Shown: positions 1-10,045 of the stretch, one piece after another
Layout: every line of letters begins with the position of its first letter
Position numbering within the stretch: the first letter of the stretch is position 1
Assembly (NCBI GenBank): GCA_003021175.1
Contig: PXQV01000013.1
Coordinates: forward strand, 83,903 to 147,902
Source of the DNA: Halobacteriales archaeon QH_7_66_36
GTDB lineage: Archaea; Halobacteriota; Halobacteria; Halobacteriales; Haloarculaceae
Direction: 5' to 3'
Length of the DNA stretch: 64,000 bases
The notes under the pieces: model-generated
Seen by the model: the letters and a program-made list of their open reading frames with translations, nothing else
Databases searched by the model: none
Told to the model about the DNA's origin: nothing
Position numbers and translations under genes: made by a program

Positions 1-546
1 GAGGAGCGGACGCAGGCGTCCTATCCCATCCCACAGACGGAGGACGAACGGCTGGCCGCCGTCCGGTCGTACGACTTGGAGACGGCAGAGCTACAGGCCT
101 CGCTGTCCCGGCTCACCGAGCTCGCGGCCACCCGCTTCGACGTTCCGATCGTCTCGATAAACACCATCGAGGAGAGCCGTCAGGAGTACCTAGCTCGGTA
201 CGGTTCCGCGGAGGAGTGGGAACCCATCGCCCGCGAGATATCCATCTGTACGTTCACGATCCTCGAAGACGACGGCGTGATGACCGTCGAGGACGTTGCC
301 GAGGATCCACGGTTCGCACCGATGAGCGACACGCTCGAAGCCATGGGGGTCCGCTCGTACATGGGCGCCACTCTCGTGACGCCATCCGAGTTAGCAATCG
401 GCACGTTCTGTCTGTTCGGAGAGGAGCCGCGGTCGTTCTCGGCGACCGAGCGGGCGGACCTGCGCAAGCTGGCGACGACGGCGATGGAACTCATCGACCT
501 ACACACACGTACCGCCGCCGATGACTCCGTGGAGGTGAACCGGTGA
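1..546 (+). CDS. GAF-domain protein, 5' end outside window
   Basis: The reading frame is open from base 1 to the TGA at 544-546, giving at least 181 residues. A TTG at 76 could serve as a start, but the in-frame residues before it (YPIPQTEDERLAAVRSYDL) look like the usual lead-in of GAF-domain sensors, so the gene most likely begins before the window. The remainder fits one GAF fold: the RLTELAATRFDVPI helix, a CTFTI segment, DPRF, a central YMGATL strand and an IGTFCLFGEEPRSFS strand before the last helix. GAF domains bind small ligands or chromophores or mediate dimerisation in signalling proteins. No output domain is visible. The stop overlaps the GTG start of the next gene, so the two are probably co-translated. 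Ligand unknown. Confidence 0.8.
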   Translation, partial: EERTQASYPIPQTEDERLAAVRSYDLETAELQASLSRLTELAATRFDVPIVSINTIEESRQEYLARYGSAEEWEPIAREISICTFTILEDDGVMTVEDVAEDPRFAPMSDTLEAMGVRSYMGATLVTPSELAIGTFCLFGEEPRSFSATERADLRKLATTAMELIDLHTRTAADDSVEVNR

Positions 547-1223
547 GCGACGCTTCCGAGCCGTACCGGTTCGCCGACGAACTCCCGCTGAACCCCATCG
601 CGCTGGGGACGACAGTGTTGGTGGCCGGCTCGGCGTTGAGTGGTGCCGAGGACGTGACCCGAGCGCTGGTCACCGAGGGGAACTCACGGGACGAAGGGAT
701 GTTGTTCGTCTCGACCAACGAGACCGCCGAAAAGCTTCTCGCCGCCTGCCAACGGACCACTTCGTCCATCGACACCGCACGACTTGGCATCATCGACTGT
801 AGCGGACAGGCGATAGAGCCTTCCGACACCGGCATGAGGGTAAAGTACGTCTCGACCCAACGAGACCTGACCGGCATCGGGATGAAGTACTCGGCGCTGT
901 ATCAGGCGCTGTACGCGGACACGGCAGACGGTCGTGTCCGAACCGGACTGCTAAGCCTCTCGTCGCTGTTGATGTACGTCGACCTGCGACAGCTGTTCCA
1001 GTTTGCACACACCCTCTCGGGTCGTATCAGCAGTGCCGACGGCATCGGGGCGTTCTACATCGACCCGACGGCACACGACACCGCGAGCGTGAACACGCTC
1101 ACACAGCTCGCCGACGGGCGAATCGACATCAGAGAAACCGACGACGCGGACGCCGACGGTGAGCTACGGGTCCGGAAGCTCCCCGACCAGCCGGACGGCT
1201 GGCAGCCGTTCACGCTCCCCTGA
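543..1223 (+). CDS. RecA-like/HTR-like (DUF7504-type) protein
   Basis: A 226-residue protein from a GTG at 543, which overlaps the TGA of the GAF gene (translational coupling). The opening GTTVLVAGSALSGAEDVTRALV has the shape of a KaiC/RecA P-loop strand-loop-helix but lacks the GK(T/S) needed to bind phosphate. It is followed by a LFVSTNET strand, a LGIIDCSG strand and a SLSSLLMYVD strand typical of RecA folds. I recognise this as the haloarchaeal HTR-like/DUF7504 type, often found beside signalling genes; the assignment is from memory of the pattern. With no intact Walker A it is probably a non-catalytic RecA relative. Role unknown; the GAF neighbour suggests signalling. Confidence 0.65.
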   Translation: MSDASEPYRFADELPLNPIALGTTVLVAGSALSGAEDVTRALVTEGNSRDEGMLFVSTNETAEKLLAACQRTTSSIDTARLGIIDCSGQAIEPSDTGMRVKYVSTQRDLTGIGMKYSALYQALYADTADGRVRTGLLSLSSLLMYVDLRQLFQFAHTLSGRISSADGIGAFYIDPTAHDTASVNTLTQLADGRIDIRETDDADADGELRVRKLPDQPDGWQPFTLP

Positions 1224-1275
1224 GTCGGTCGACGGGCCCCGTCTGACCTCCTCGCAGAAGTCCGAAGCGGAACGC

Positions 1276-1297
1276 CCGGAGCCTCGCTTGGCTCCGG
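1276..1297. terminator. Hairpin between convergent genes
   Basis: Perfect 8-bp stem (CCGGAGCC / GGCTCCGG) with a 6-nt loop, in the 100-nt gap between the plus-strand gene ending at 1223 and the minus-strand rfcS ending at 1324. The position suits a bidirectional transcription end. There is no strong T-run beside it, so the role is inferred. Confidence 0.35.
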
Positions 1298-1323
1298 CGA
1301 ACGGCGCGTTCGCGCGCCGATGT

Positions 1324-4300
1324 CTACTCCTCGTCGTCGAGGGCGAGCGACGCCAACAGCGCCTCTAACTGCACCTGCTCGTTCGCGCCGGCCGTGATCC
1401 GGTAATCCGCCTCGCCGACCCGGTCCATCAGCCGGACGGCCGCACGGTCCGGAATGTCGAACTCCCAGACGGAGCGGTGGAGCTGGTCGATGATGTCGCC
1501 CCCGGCGATGCCGACTTCGGTCAGCAGGTGGTCGAGCCGCGAGCGCGCCTGCGTGAAGTCGCCCTCCAGCGCGAGGTCGACCATCTCCTTGATCTCCTCC
1601 GGGCGGGCCGTCGACGTGATGGCGAAGACGGCCTCCTCGTCGACGGTGTCGCCCATGACGGCCGCGGCCTGCAGCCCGTTGATCGCCTTCCGCATGTCGC
1701 CGTCGGCCGCGTACACGAGCGCGTCGACGCCGTCGTCGGTCACCTCGATCCCCTCCGTCTCGGCGATTTCCCGCACCTGTGCGGCCACCGCCTCGTCCGC
1801 GAGTGGCGAGAAGCGGAAGACGGCACACCGCGACTGGATGGGATCGATGATCTGACTGGAGTAGTTACACGAGAGGACGAATCGCGTGTTGTTCGAGAAC
1901 TGCTCCATCGTCCGGCGGAGCGCCCCCTGCGCGTCGGAAGTATTGTGTGTAAGTATTCCGTTCGCGAGCATGAAGTTCGGCGTGCCTTCCATGCTGATAT
2001 TGTACGCTCTCCCGCGGTGGCTGTACTCGATGTGACGTACTTCCACGGTTTCGACTCTCCGCAGCCCTCCATCTGATACGAGCGCAGGTTCGAACTCGTT
2101 CCTGTCGTAGTGTTCGTCGTGGGGAAGCGCGTCGTCCCCGACGACGACGTACTCGTATTCGTCGCCGTACCGTTGCAAGAACTCCTCGACCTTCTCGATC
2201 CGTCCCCACAGTTCAACGACGCCCTTTACCTCGACTATCGTATCATCTATCTGGAAGTCCGGGTAGTACGTCGAGTCAGATAGCTCAAACGCCGGCTCGT
2301 ACTCGTACTCGACTCCAGCGTCCTGTAGTGCATCGGCAACTTCGTATTCCCAACTCGACCGGACACGGTGCCCGAGCTCGTCACAATAATCGACATCCGG
2401 CCAGTATGGTTCGTGACCTTTCAGTGCCTCTGAAACCTTCCGGGCGACTTCGGGATCACGCATCGGGTCGTTATCCCCAGTAATATCGTGGACGGGATAG
2501 TCCGTGTTGCGAACTCTCTTCCGTTCGAGTCTCTCCTTTTCCTCCTCGTTCAACTCGTCCCACCACTCGGCACAGGAACGGGCGATTTCGGTCTTCGTTT
2601 TCTCCGGGTCGGCGTTGACGACCCACTCCTCCCACGGCGTCCCCGAACGCACCTCGCTCAACGCTTCTTTCCACTCTTCGATCGTCTCCTTATCCATCTC
2701 CGTAGCGTGAACGCCGTGGAAGTCACCTCCGTGGTTCGGGTTGTTCTCACCCGCAAACCTCCCGTCAGAGAGTTTATTGACAATCTTTTCGCGCCGCTTC
2801 TCGGACCATTCCGTCCCGTGCATCGGGTTCCCTTGACCCTGCATATCACGGCTGTGGCCCTTGCCCTTACAGCTAACCGAACAGAACCGCCCGGCCGTCC
2901 AATCCTCACAGACCTCGCAACGCGAGACGCCCACGTCGTCTCTGAAATCGGCGATTTCGTCCCCCGGCGATAGTTCCCGGAGCTCCTTCTCGACGAGTTT
3001 CCCGTCATCTCCGACGACGAAGAATGGGTGGGTGAGGCTCGCAACTGTCGTCCTCCCGTCGGCTAATTCGAGTTCGAAGAAGTCGGCGACGCCAGAATCG
3101 ACGAGTTTGCCCTTGTCGGACTGTATCTCGTTCGTCTCGAAGTCGACGGATGGGATCGGTTCGCCGTCTTCGTGTACCTCCTCTATCGGCTTCACTTCCG
3201 GCGACGACGGATACCCGGCAATGACTTCGGTCCCTGGAGGCACGCAGAGCGCGTCCGCCTCGTCGAGGAAGATGACCCGGTAGTCGTAGCCGCCGAAGGA
3301 GGAGCGCGCGAAGCTCTTGATGCGGTCGCGCACCACGTCGATCCCCCGCTCGTCGCTGGCGTTGAGTTCGAGGAAGTTCTCCCGCCAGTCCTCGCCGTAC
3401 AGCTCCTTGGCGATGGCCGAGGCCGCGGTCGTGTTGTGCATCACCGTCGGGACATCTCCGGCGACGTAGTTTCGCGTCTCCGGTACGGTGAGGTCGTAGA
3501 CCCGGCGTGACTCGTCGACGACCTCGACGGATTCGACCGTGTCGAAGTAGAGGTCCGACTCCACCAGCGTGTGAAGGGTGGTGAGCGCCCCGAGAACGTC
3601 CTCCGACAGCATCTCGACTGCTATCGACTGGATTCGGTCGGCAACGGTCCGGAACTTCGGCAGCGATTCGAGGTCGTTCCCGCCTTCGAGCAGGCTGATG
3701 ACTTCGGTGCCGCGCATCGCTGTCCCGTCCGCGACGCGGTTGTACGACACGCCGAGTTGCTCGATGCTGTCCCCGAGGGTCGTTCGCACGCGGTCGAGGT
3801 CGACCTCGGTCGACCCGTCGAGCGTGTCCATGATCGCTACTGCCCGGTCGCTTTCGGGCGTTCGCCGCCCGTCGGCGTACTCGAGCAGCCGATCGGCGCG
3901 GACCCCGATATCCGCTTCGAGGTCCTTCCGCGTCTCGATGGGCGCTAACGCTTCCCGCTGTGTCACCCACGTCGCTGGAACCCCGGCCGCGGCGGTGAGA
4001 TCCGCACTCAGCCTGTCTAACCGTTCGAGAACCTCCTGTGCGGTATCGAGCCTCGCCGATGCCGCGTCCAACAGCTCGTCGAGAGCCCCGAGATACGCCT
4101 CTCGCCCCGGACTGTCAGGGTTCAGCGTCTCGGGAACGTACTCCGACTTCGTCAGATAGAGCGCTTCGGATAGTGTGTCGACCGCGCTTTGTGCCGGTAT
4201 CGTGTCGTTGTTCGGATTCGGGGGCTTGTCGGCGTTCGCCGCGAGCCGCTCTGCTTTCGTCTCGAGCGCGAATCCGACCCGCTTTTCGAACTGGCGGAGA

Positions 4301-5709
4301 TGTCTGGCGCTGGAAACGTACAGTGTGTGATACTCCCGCTTCGTCCCCGAGCCGTTCGTCGCGGCCTTCCGGACTCGCTTCCGCCGGCTCGGGATGCCGA
4401 ACCCCGAGAGGAGATACGAAACGAGGGTGACGAGCTCCTCGTTCTTCTGCGTGAGTTCGATAATCCCCTGTTCGGTCACGTGCCCCTCCGCGTCGAACAC
4501 GGCCTGCAGGAACGCGCGCCGGCTCTCGTCGTCCCCGAGGAGTAGCTTCGACCCGATGCCGCTCCCGTCGGTCGCCCCGTCGAACACATCGAAGCACGAT
4601 TCGACGAGATGCGTCAGGGTGCGATTCCCGAGTTCCCGATACGGGACGCCCTGCTGTTCGCCGTGACGGACATCGGCGTCGAATACCGTCTCCGCGGCGG
4701 TCTCGAACTCGTCGAGTAGCCGCTCGTCGGTGTTGTAGAACTTCACTCGCCCGCCGCGCAGGTGTGCCTCGCTCACGGCTAGCCCGACGAACCGCGCCAA
4801 CTCCGGCGTGAGTTCCCACGGAGGCGTAATCGGCTCCGAACGCCTGTTGTTTCGAGCGACGTATTGAATCGAACCGACGTGGCGTTTCAGTTCGTCTCGG
4901 GAGATTTCGAGCGTTCGGAGAAACGACAACGAGCAGGTCGTGCTCGTGGCTTCGAGGTTACGGTCGAGGGTCCGACGGTACTCTCGGACCACCTTGGCGG
5001 TCGTGTCTGCCGCCGCGGCGATGTCCGTGACCGCCTCGCCTCGCCTGAGCCCGGCGACGACGCGCTTCTTCTTCCCGACGTAGTTCTGTTCGATCGGTAT
5101 TTCGTGTTCCTCGGCGAACGACTCCGAGACGTGGACGAAGGTCCGGTCTCCATCCATCGAGCCGACCCAGTCGAGCCGACTGTCGCCATCCGGGAGCGGT
5201 ATCGTATGCGGACGGACGACGCGCGTGCCGGCGTCCATGTCGCCAGCAGGAACCCATTCGAGCCCGTCTTCGTCGACGGTCAGGAGCTCGTGTTCCGGTG
5301 TCAGAACGGACTCGTTGCCGTCGCGCGTCGTCACCCGGACCAGTTCCTCCGCTTCCTTTCCGAAGACGTGTGACGGTTCGACGTACTCGAACGAGCTATC
5401 GCCGTCGAACGTCAGCACTTCCAACCCGTCCTCCGGCGCTTCGAACCCGTCGGCGTCCCCGACGACCGACCCTATCTGCTCGATACCGTCGCTGGTCACG
5501 ACCGGCGTGTCCCCTGTTACACACTTCCCCACGCCCGCCGGGCCGGCGAACATGAGGTGGGGAAGATCGTTTCGCTCGACGTAGCTCGTCAGCCGCTCGA
5601 TGATGTCGCCGTGGCCCTTCACGTCCGCGAGCGACTCCGGGCGGTACTTCTCGATCCAGACCTCGCGCCCGCGAGCGCTCGCGGCGTCGTCCTCGGCGGC
5701 CTCGCTCAT
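1324..5709 (-). CDS. rfcS: Replication factor C small subunit with two inteins
   Basis: The precursor has 1461 residues; splicing out two inteins leaves 329, the normal archaeal RfcS length. RFC loads the PCNA clamp onto primed DNA. Extein landmarks are VWIEKYRP near the N-terminus, the Walker A P-loop GPAGVGK/T, Walker [10 protein letters not shown], the SRC motif (QSRCAVFRF) and a C-terminal collar region. Intein 1 occupies residues 63-759, between K and T of the P-loop. Intein 2 occupies residues 822-1256, just after DEADAL. The open frame extends upstream to 5910, but I place the start at the ATG at 5707-5709 because MSEAAEDD leads straight into the conserved N-terminus and a TATA-like box lies about 25-30 nt upstream. 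Both insertions sit in ATPase motifs, so the clamp loader should be inactive until spliced. Confidence 0.95.
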   Translation of the reverse strand: MSEAAEDDAASARGREVWIEKYRPESLADVKGHGDIIERLTSYVERNDLPHLMFAGPAGVGKCVTGDTPVVTSDGIEQIGSVVGDADGFEAPEDGLEVLTFDGDSSFEYVEPSHVFGKEAEELVRVTTRDGNESVLTPEHELLTVDEDGLEWVPAGDMDAGTRVVRPHTIPLPDGDSRLDWVGSMDGDRTFVHVSESFAEEHEIPIEQNYVGKKKRVVAGLRRGEAVTDIAAAADTTAKVVREYRRTLDRNLEATSTTCSLSFLRTLEISRDELKRHVGSIQYVARNNRRSEPITPPWELTPELARFVGLAVSEAHLRGGRVKFYNTDERLLDEFETAAETVFDADVRHGEQQGVPYRELGNRTLTHLVESCFDVFDGATDGSGIGSKLLLGDDESRRAFLQAVFDAEGHVTEQGIIELTQKNEELVTLVSYLLSGFGIPSRRKRVRKAATNGSGTKREYHTLYVSSARHLRQFEKRVGFALETKAERLAANADKPPNPNNDTIPAQSAVDTLSEALYLTKSEYVPETLNPDSPGREAYLGALDELLDAASARLDTAQEVLERLDRLSADLTAAAGVPATWVTQREALAPIETRKDLEADIGVRADRLLEYADGRRTPESDRAVAIMDTLDGSTEVDLDRVRTTLGDSIEQLGVSYNRVADGTAMRGTEVISLLEGGNDLESLPKFRTVADRIQSIAVEMLSEDVLGALTTLHTLVESDLYFDTVESVEVVDESRRVYDLTVPETRNYVAGDVPTVMHNTTAASAIAKELYGEDWRENFLELNASDERGIDVVRDRIKSFARSSFGGYDYRVIFLDEADALCVPPGTEVIAGYPSSPEVKPIEEVHEDGEPIPSVDFETNEIQSDKGKLVDSGVADFFELELADGRTTVASLTHPFFVVGDDGKLVEKELRELSPGDEIADFRDDVGVSRCEVCEDWTAGRFCSVSCKGKGHSRDMQGQGNPMHGTEWSEKRREKIVNKLSDGRFAGENNPNHGGDFHGVHATEMDKETIEEWKEALSEVRSGTPWEEWVVNADPEKTKTEIARSCAEWWDELNEEEKERLERKRVRNTDYPVHDITGDNDPMRDPEVARKVSEALKGHEPYWPDVDYCDELGHRVRSSWEYEVADALQDAGVEYEYEPAFELSDSTYYPDFQIDDTIVEVKGVVELWGRIEKVEEFLQRYGDEYEYVVVGDDALPHDEHYDRNEFEPALVSDGGLRRVETVEVRHIEYSHRGRAYNISMEGTPNFMLANGILTHNTSDAQGALRRTMEQFSNNTRFVLSCNYSSQIIDPIQSRCAVFRFSPLADEAVAAQVREIAETEGIEVTDDGVDALVYAADGDMRKAINGLQAAAVMGDTVDEEAVFAITSTARPEEIKEMVDLALEGDFTQARSRLDHLLTEVGIAGGDIIDQLHRSVWEFDIPDRAAVRLMDRVGEADYRITAGANEQVQLEALLASLALDDEE
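1942..3246 (-). other. RfcS intein 2, with Vsr/PD-(D/E)xK-like nuclease
   Basis: A 435-residue intein at DEADAL^T of Walker B. It starts with Cys ([12 protein letters not shown]), has a block-B TxxH in SLTHPF, and ends [15 protein letters not shown] before the extein Thr. The insert is not LAGLIDADG-like. It carries a four-Cys knuckle (CEVC...CSVSC), several NUMOD-like GNP/ENNP/DNDP motifs ([17 protein letters not shown]), and near 2220-2290 a segment with [15 protein letters not shown], then YYPDF and IVEVKG. The PDF...EVKG pair is a PD-(D/E)xK or Vsr/EDxHD-type catalytic signature. Splicing residues are intact. The nuclease class is inferred from motifs. Confidence 0.88.
3433..5523 (-). other. 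RfcS intein 1, with LAGLIDADG-type endonuclease
   Basis: A 697-residue intein inserted between K62 and T760 of the Walker A P-loop. The N-terminal splice block begins [18 protein letters not shown], the TxxH block is VLTPEHELL, and the C-terminal block is [14 protein letters not shown] followed by Thr. The middle has two DOD/LAGLIDADG-like helices, [14 protein letters not shown] and [14 protein letters not shown], then a GIPSRRKRV segment, as in two-motif homing endonucleases. The first motif has Ser-Glu where an acidic catalytic residue is expected; the second keeps D-A-E-G. It is larger than most inteins because of a long insert between the endonuclease and the C-terminal splicing block. 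Splicing residues look functional. Confidence 0.9.
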
Positions 5710-5731
5710 GATCGGAGAGTCGCGCCCGCTC

Positions 5732-5741
5732 GGCATAAACC
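5732..5741 (-). promoter_or_regulatory. TATA-like box of rfcS
   Basis: On the minus strand this reads GGTTTATGCC, about 25-30 nt before the ATG at 5709, so the message would be nearly leaderless. It supports the short start choice. Position and composition only. Confidence 0.45.
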
Positions 5742-5827
5742 CCGCGAGAACGCGCCGCGGTATGGATCTCGTCGGCCCGAGCGCCGGGCCTTCGAATCGG
5801 TCGGCGCCGTCGACGACGGGTGGATAC

Positions 5828-6829
5828 TTACACGGTGGTATCGACGAGTTCGAACGCCGTGCCCACGTCGTTTGCCCGTGCCTGCTCGTAGACGACGTGT
5901 GCGGCGGCAACGTCTTGGATGGCGAGACCCGTCGAGTCGAAGACGGTGACGCCGTCCGGGCCGCCGGCTTCCCCGCGGCCGGCCAACTCGTCGGTGACGA
6001 TTGCGCCGAGTTCGCCGTAGATGTCCTCGTCCGTCAGCAGTCCCTGCGACCACGGGACGTTGATCTCGCCGGAGTGGGTACACTGCTCGTAGTCGTCGAT
6101 GACGATGGTGGCGGACTCCAGCAGTTTGTCGTCGATTTCGTGTTTGCCGGGCGCGTCGGCCCCCATCGCGTTGATGTGGGTGTGATCGCGGACGGCGTCT
6201 GCGGGGACGAGCGGGTGCTCGACCGGCGTGACGGTCGAGAGGACATCACAGCCGGCGGCCGCCGCGGGGTCCCCCGAGCGCACGTCGAACCCGTCGCCGA
6301 AGCGGTCGGTGAACCGCTGGATCGCCTCCGCTCGCTTGTCGCTGACGACGACCGTCTCGATGTCGCGCACCGTGCTAATCGCCTCCAGTTGCGTGTACGA
6401 CTGCACGCCAGCGCCGATGATGCCGAGCGACGAGGCGTCGGCGACCGCGAGATGGTCAGTGGCGACGGCGGCGGCCGCGCCCGTCCGCTTGCGCGTCAGC
6501 GTCGTCCCGTCCATGATGGCGAGCGGGAAGGCGTTCTCCGGTTCTGAGTAGATCATCGTCCCGAGAACGGTCGGTAGGCTGTGTTCGTCGGGGTTGTCGG
6601 GGTGGACGTTCACCCACTTGATGCCCGCGGCGTCCCAGTCGTCTGCCTCCATGTACGCCGGCATCGAGCGGAAGTCGCCGTTGTACTGCGGCAGGTCGAT
6701 GTACGACTTCGCGGGCATCTGCACGTCGCCGCGCTGGTAGGCGGCGAACGCTTCCTCGACGGCCACGATGACCTCCGGCGTCTCCGCGCCCTCGGCCACG
6801 TCCGATGGACCCAACAGGAGCGTCTCCAT
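5828..6829 (-). CDS. Ornithine cyclodeaminase/alanine dehydrogenase family protein
   Basis: A 333-residue NAD(P)-dependent enzyme of the OCD/mu-crystallin family, which includes ornithine cyclodeaminase, archaeal alanine dehydrogenase and imine reductases. Family features are the substrate-lobe segment [20 protein letters not shown], the [14 protein letters not shown] region, [17 protein letters not shown], the Rossmann motif [16 protein letters not shown] with VVVSDKR, and [16 protein letters not shown] start at the ATG at 6829 ([11 protein letters not shown]), which matches the family N-terminus; an in-frame ATG at 6868 would add 13 residues. Lone minus-strand gene. The substrate cannot be fixed from sequence; alanine or ornithine are both plausible. 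Confidence 0.85.
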   Translation of the reverse strand: METLLLGPSDVAEGAETPEVIVAVEEAFAAYQRGDVQMPAKSYIDLPQYNGDFRSMPAYMEADDWDAAGIKWVNVHPDNPDEHSLPTVLGTMIYSEPENAFPLAIMDGTTLTRKRTGAAAAVATDHLAVADASSLGIIGAGVQSYTQLEAISTVRDIETVVVSDKRAEAIQRFTDRFGDGFDVRSGDPAAAAGCDVLSTVTPVEHPLVPADAVRDHTHINAMGADAPGKHEIDDKLLESATIVIDDYEQCTHSGEINVPWSQGLLTDEDIYGELGAIVTDELAGRGEAGGPDGVTVFDSTGLAIQDVAAAHVVYEQARANDVGTAFELVDTTV

Positions 6830-7004
6830 GTGCCGCAATTCTTGCGTCCCCGACTTAACTTCGTCCATGGCTCCTCACGCGAGTCGTTCCAGCATGGTGC
6901 CGGGGAGTCGCTTGCCGGGTTAGCTGGTAAGCGTTTTCTGCGAAACAGAAAGAGACAGGGCTCGGCAGTTCGGAAGCGGTGCAGTGTGGGGTGCAAGGAA
7001 TAGG

Positions 7005-7243
7005 TATCCGCGAGGGAGCAAAGCGACCGAGCGGTTCACGGAACCGAGCGGAGCGAGGTTCCGTAGCGCCAGCGGACTAACGTACTCAAAATCGCCGCAG
7101 GCGATTTTGGTATCGCGGAAATCTCTGATTTCCGGCTGACTGCGCGCGGTTTGCGCCGCGGCAGGAGCAGGCGCGCATATTTTCCCCAAGTTTTTGCCCG
7201 ACTGAGGAGCGCGAAGCGCTCCGAAGGAGGTGCAAAAAGTGGG
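7005..7243. repeat. Hairpin-rich intergenic element, copy 1
   Basis: Most of the 415-nt gap between the OCD-family gene and the thermosome gene. Shared with 57479-57626: a start like TATCCGCGAG, the word GACTAACG, GCGCATATTTTC, AGTTTTTGCCCGACTGAGG and an end GAAGGAGGTGCAAAAAGTGGG. This copy carries clean inverted repeats: CAAAATCGCC/GGCGATTTTG (7087-7109), CGGAAATC/GATTTCCG (7116-7134) and one at 7206-7222. It ends one base before the thermosome stop codon, so the minus strand reads ...CCACTTTTTGCACC just after the gene, a T-run of the kind archaeal terminators use. Confidence 0.65.
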
Positions 7244-7244
7244 T

Positions 7245-8918
7245 TTACATCGCGCCGCCCATGCCACCCATGCCACCCATGCCGCCCATACCACCCATGC
7301 CGCCGCCGGGACCGCCCTCGTCCTCTTCGCCTTCGGTGGAGAGGTCGCCCGCGGCGATGATGTCGTCGATCTTGAGCACGAGGTTGGCCGCCTCGGTGGC
7401 AGACGAGAGCGCCTGCTCCTTGGCGTGGGCCGGCTCGACGACGCCCGACTCGTAGGTGTCGGCCACGTCGCCGGTGAACACGTCGAGGCCGGCGTGCTCG
7501 TCGCCGTCGGCGTGGGCCGCACGCAGGTCGACCAGCGTGTCGATGGAGTCGAGTCCGGAGTTCTCGGCGAGCACGCGCGGCACCAGTTCGAGCGAGTCGG
7601 CGAACGCCTCGACGGCGAGCTGTTCGCGCCCCTCGACGCCGTCGGCGAACTCGCGGAGCCGCGAGGCCAGTTCGACCTCGACCGCGCCGCCGCCAGCGAG
7701 CACGCGCCCGTCGGAGACGGTCGTCGCGACCACGTCGAGCGCGTCGCCGACGCCGCGTTCAAGCTCGTCGACGACGTGTTCGGTGGAGCCGCGCAGCAGG
7801 AGCGTCACGCCGTGATTACCGGCGCCCTCGACGTAGAACAGCTCGTCCTCGGCGTCACGCGAGATGTCTGCCGTGCCGAGCGCGTCCGGGTCGACCTCGT
7901 CGAGGTTGGAGGCGACCGAGCCGCCCGTGACCTCGCGCAGGAACCGGATGTCGGACTTCTTGACGCGGCGAACCGCGAGGATGCCCTTCTTCGCGAGGTA
8001 GTGCTGGGCCATGTCGTCGATGCCCTTCTGACAGAAGACGACGTCCGCGCCGGCCTCGGCGATAGCGTCGACCTTCTCGCGCAGCTGCTCCTCCTCGCTG
8101 TCGAGGAACGACTGGAGCTGGTCGGGAGAGTCGAGCTGGAGTTCGGCGTCGACGTCCGTCTCGTCGACCTCGATCGGCTCGTCGGTCAACAGCACCTCCG
8201 CGTCCGTCACCTCGCTGGGCATCTCGGGATTGGTGGGGTCCTTGTCGACGACGGCCCCTTCGAGCAGTTCGGACTCGCCCGCCGAGCGACCGGTCTGCGT
8301 CTCGATGTTGACGTACTCCAGATCCGCGATGTAGGCGCCGTCGTCCGCCTCGACCGTGACGGCCTTGACGGCGTCCACGATGAGACCGGCCAGCAGCTCC
8401 TTGTTGAGCTCCGCGCCCTTCCCGGTCATGGAGGTCTCGGCGACGCTACCGAGCAGTTCCTCGTCGTCGGGGTCGACGGACGTCGCGAGGTCGTGAATCT
8501 GCGCGCGGGCTTCCTCGCTCGCCTGATCGTACCCCTTGATGATCGCCGTCGGGTGGATATCCTGTTCGAGGAGCTCCTCGGCGTTCTTCAGGAGCTCGCC
8601 CGCGATGGCGACCGCCGTGGTCGTGCCGTCGCCGGCCTCGTCCTCCTGCGTCTCCGCGACCTCGACGATCATCGAGGCCGTCGGGTTGTCGATGTCCATC
8701 TCCTGGAGGATGGTGACGCCGTCGTTCGTGACGGTGACGTCGCCCATCGAGGAGACGAGCATCTTATCCATCCCCTTGGGGCCGAGCGTCGACTCGACCG
8801 CCTCGGCGACCGCGCGTGCCGCGGAGATGTTGTGTCCCTGCGCGTCTTCGTCTTTCATGCGCTGGGAGTCCTCGCCCAAGACGATCATAGGCTGACCCTG
8901 CATTCGCTGTTGGCTCAT
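7245..8918 (-). CDS. Thermosome subunit (group II chaperonin)
   Basis: A 557-residue subunit of the ring chaperonin that folds proteins in an ATP-driven cavity. Family motifs are [44 protein letters not shown] (ATP site), [33 protein letters not shown] and [13 protein letters not shown]. The tail is an acidic stretch followed by GGM repeats ([11 protein letters not shown]), typical of haloarchaeal CCT proteins. I chose the ATG at 8918 ([10 protein letters not shown]); the ATG at 8924 would add two residues. A strong TATA box lies about 27-34 nt upstream. Haloarchaea usually encode two or three thermosome genes and I cannot tell which this is (thsA or thsB). Confidence 0.96.
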   Translation of the reverse strand: MSQQRMQGQPMIVLGEDSQRMKDEDAQGHNISAARAVAEAVESTLGPKGMDKMLVSSMGDVTVTNDGVTILQEMDIDNPTASMIVEVAETQEDEAGDGTTTAVAIAGELLKNAEELLEQDIHPTAIIKGYDQASEEARAQIHDLATSVDPDDEELLGSVAETSMTGKGAELNKELLAGLIVDAVKAVTVEADDGAYIADLEYVNIETQTGRSAGESELLEGAVVDKDPTNPEMPSEVTDAEVLLTDEPIEVDETDVDAELQLDSPDQLQSFLDSEEEQLREKVDAIAEAGADVVFCQKGIDDMAQHYLAKKGILAVRRVKKSDIRFLREVTGGSVASNLDEVDPDALGTADISRDAEDELFYVEGAGNHGVTLLLRGSTEHVVDELERGVGDALDVVATTVSDGRVLAGGGAVEVELASRLREFADGVEGREQLAVEAFADSLELVPRVLAENSGLDSIDTLVDLRAAHADGDEHAGLDVFTGDVADTYESGVVEPAHAKEQALSSATEAANLVLKIDDIIAAGDLSTEGEEDEGGPGGGMGGMGGMGGMGGMGGAM

Positions 8919-8944
8919 AGTCATTGAAAGATTGGCTGCGGTTC

Positions 8945-8953
8945 TATATAAAT
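8945..8953 (-). promoter_or_regulatory. TATA box of thermosome gene
   Basis: On the minus strand this reads ATTTATATA, 27-34 nt before the ATG at 8918, predicting transcription to start a few nt before the start codon. Haloarchaeal thermosome promoters are known to be heat-inducible; heat control here is inferred. Confidence 0.7.
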
Positions 8954-9097
8954 CTGTCGATATAGAGGGTCAGAGTGCCCCCGCCTTTTGTCGTGAGTGC
9001 AACGAGAAAACCACACGAGGGAGGCCAAAAAGTACGACAAAGGCTGACCCCGCGTGGGAGTGGTTGGCGTGGATCGCGGCGCTGCGAGCGCGGGGGT

Positions 9098-9490
9098 TTA
9101 TATTGGTTCGGTCCAGTTGACGACGACGCTCCCGACGACGAACGCGTCTCGGCCCTCGTCGTCGCGGCGGAACTGGAGCGTGTTCTCGCCCTCCTGTAAC
9201 TCGCTCCCGGTGATTATATCGACCCAACACTGCCACCCGTCGCTGGGCGGGAGATCGAACCCCGACAGCAGTTCGCCGTTGAGGAGCACCTCGTGGTCGA
9301 AGTTCCCCACGTCGTACGCTTGGATCTGGAGATACGCGTCCTCGGTGTCGGCCGCGTCGACGGTGAACGATGCCTCGCTGGACGTGTCGCCGACGAACTC
9401 TGCCCACGGCACGTCGAGCGCCTCCTCGTGTGGTGCGAGCAGCTCGCCGAACTCAGCGAGCGCGTGCGTCGCGCGTCTGCTCATACCCAT
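9098..9490 (-). CDS. Hypothetical haloarchaeal protein, beta-rich
   Basis: A 130-residue acidic protein (127 from the second ATG at 9484). It has no signal peptide, membrane segment or Cys motif; the only Cys is in GWQCWVD. The alternating pattern (AYLQIQAYDVGNFDHEVLLNG, TLQFRRD, FVVGSVVVNW) suggests a single beta-sandwich domain like small carbohydrate-binding modules, but this is only a shape argument. Codon use matches the chromosome. It shares an upstream gap with decayed sequence and stands alone. Function unknown. Confidence 0.75.
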   Translation of the reverse strand: MGMSRRATHALAEFGELLAPHEEALDVPWAEFVGDTSSEASFTVDAADTEDAYLQIQAYDVGNFDHEVLLNGELLSGFDLPPSDGWQCWVDIITGSELQEGENTLQFRRDDEGRDAFVVGSVVVNWTEPI

Positions 9491-9686
9491 CCCTCGGCCT
9501 CGATGACTTGAAACGTGTCGAAAGCGAGCGAGAACGCACGCACCGTTGGGATAGCGGAAACGGTATCGCCCGGCGAGCTGGTATGTGAACTGATATTATT
9601 CGTTATACGACTTGAAGTAGTGTGGCAGCTAATGGTCGAACGCGAGCCTCCGAGTGACCCTCCTCTCGATGTTCTCCAGCAGGAGA

Positions 9687-9953
9687 GTACGAACGTGCGA
9701 TGGAGACGTAGAAGTCAGTCAGATTCGAGGTGTAATATCAATCCCAAAATAGCTCCACGTCGACGCCGACCGTGTCTTCGAGGTTTTCCAGAGTCTTCAT
9801 ACCTAGAAAGAAGATGCCGGAACAGGAATCGGACTAACGCTGCGTAAGCGCATCGTCGAACTCCACGGCAGCGATATCTGGGTCGACTCCGAACTTTGCA
9901 GGAGGGCGACGATTTCCTGTGTGCTTCTGGTGGCAGAAGAAGCCGATAGCTGA
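9687..9953 (+). pseudogene. Decayed histidine kinase C-terminus (HATPase fragment)
   Basis: The 555-nt gap at 9491-10045 has no intact gene. Translating from 9687 in one frame gives the end of a histidine kinase ATPase domain: CDGDVEVS, then the G1-like region with a stop at 9747-9755, RVFEVFQSLHT (F box), another stop, GTGIGLTLRKRIVELHG (G2 box), and SDIWVDSE before a degenerate ATF-like strand and TGA at 9951. The LHT-x-GTGIGL-x-RIVELHG-IWVDSE order is diagnostic of HATPase_c. At least two in-frame stops and lost conserved residues mark it as a relic. It lies just beyond the leader-distal end of CRISPR array 1; a kinase gene may have been eroded there. Confidence 0.75.
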
Positions 9954-10045
9954 GCAAGACTTGGTAGTCAATTCAGTTCTCTCTGTGGCGCGTCGATAGC
10001 GAGAGCTGACCGTCACTGCCTCGACAGCGCGCGCCCGCATCAAGC

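Noticed and set aside
9515..9847. A 110-residue plus-strand frame before array 1
   Set aside because: It overlaps the histidine kinase relic in another frame and has no recognisable feature.
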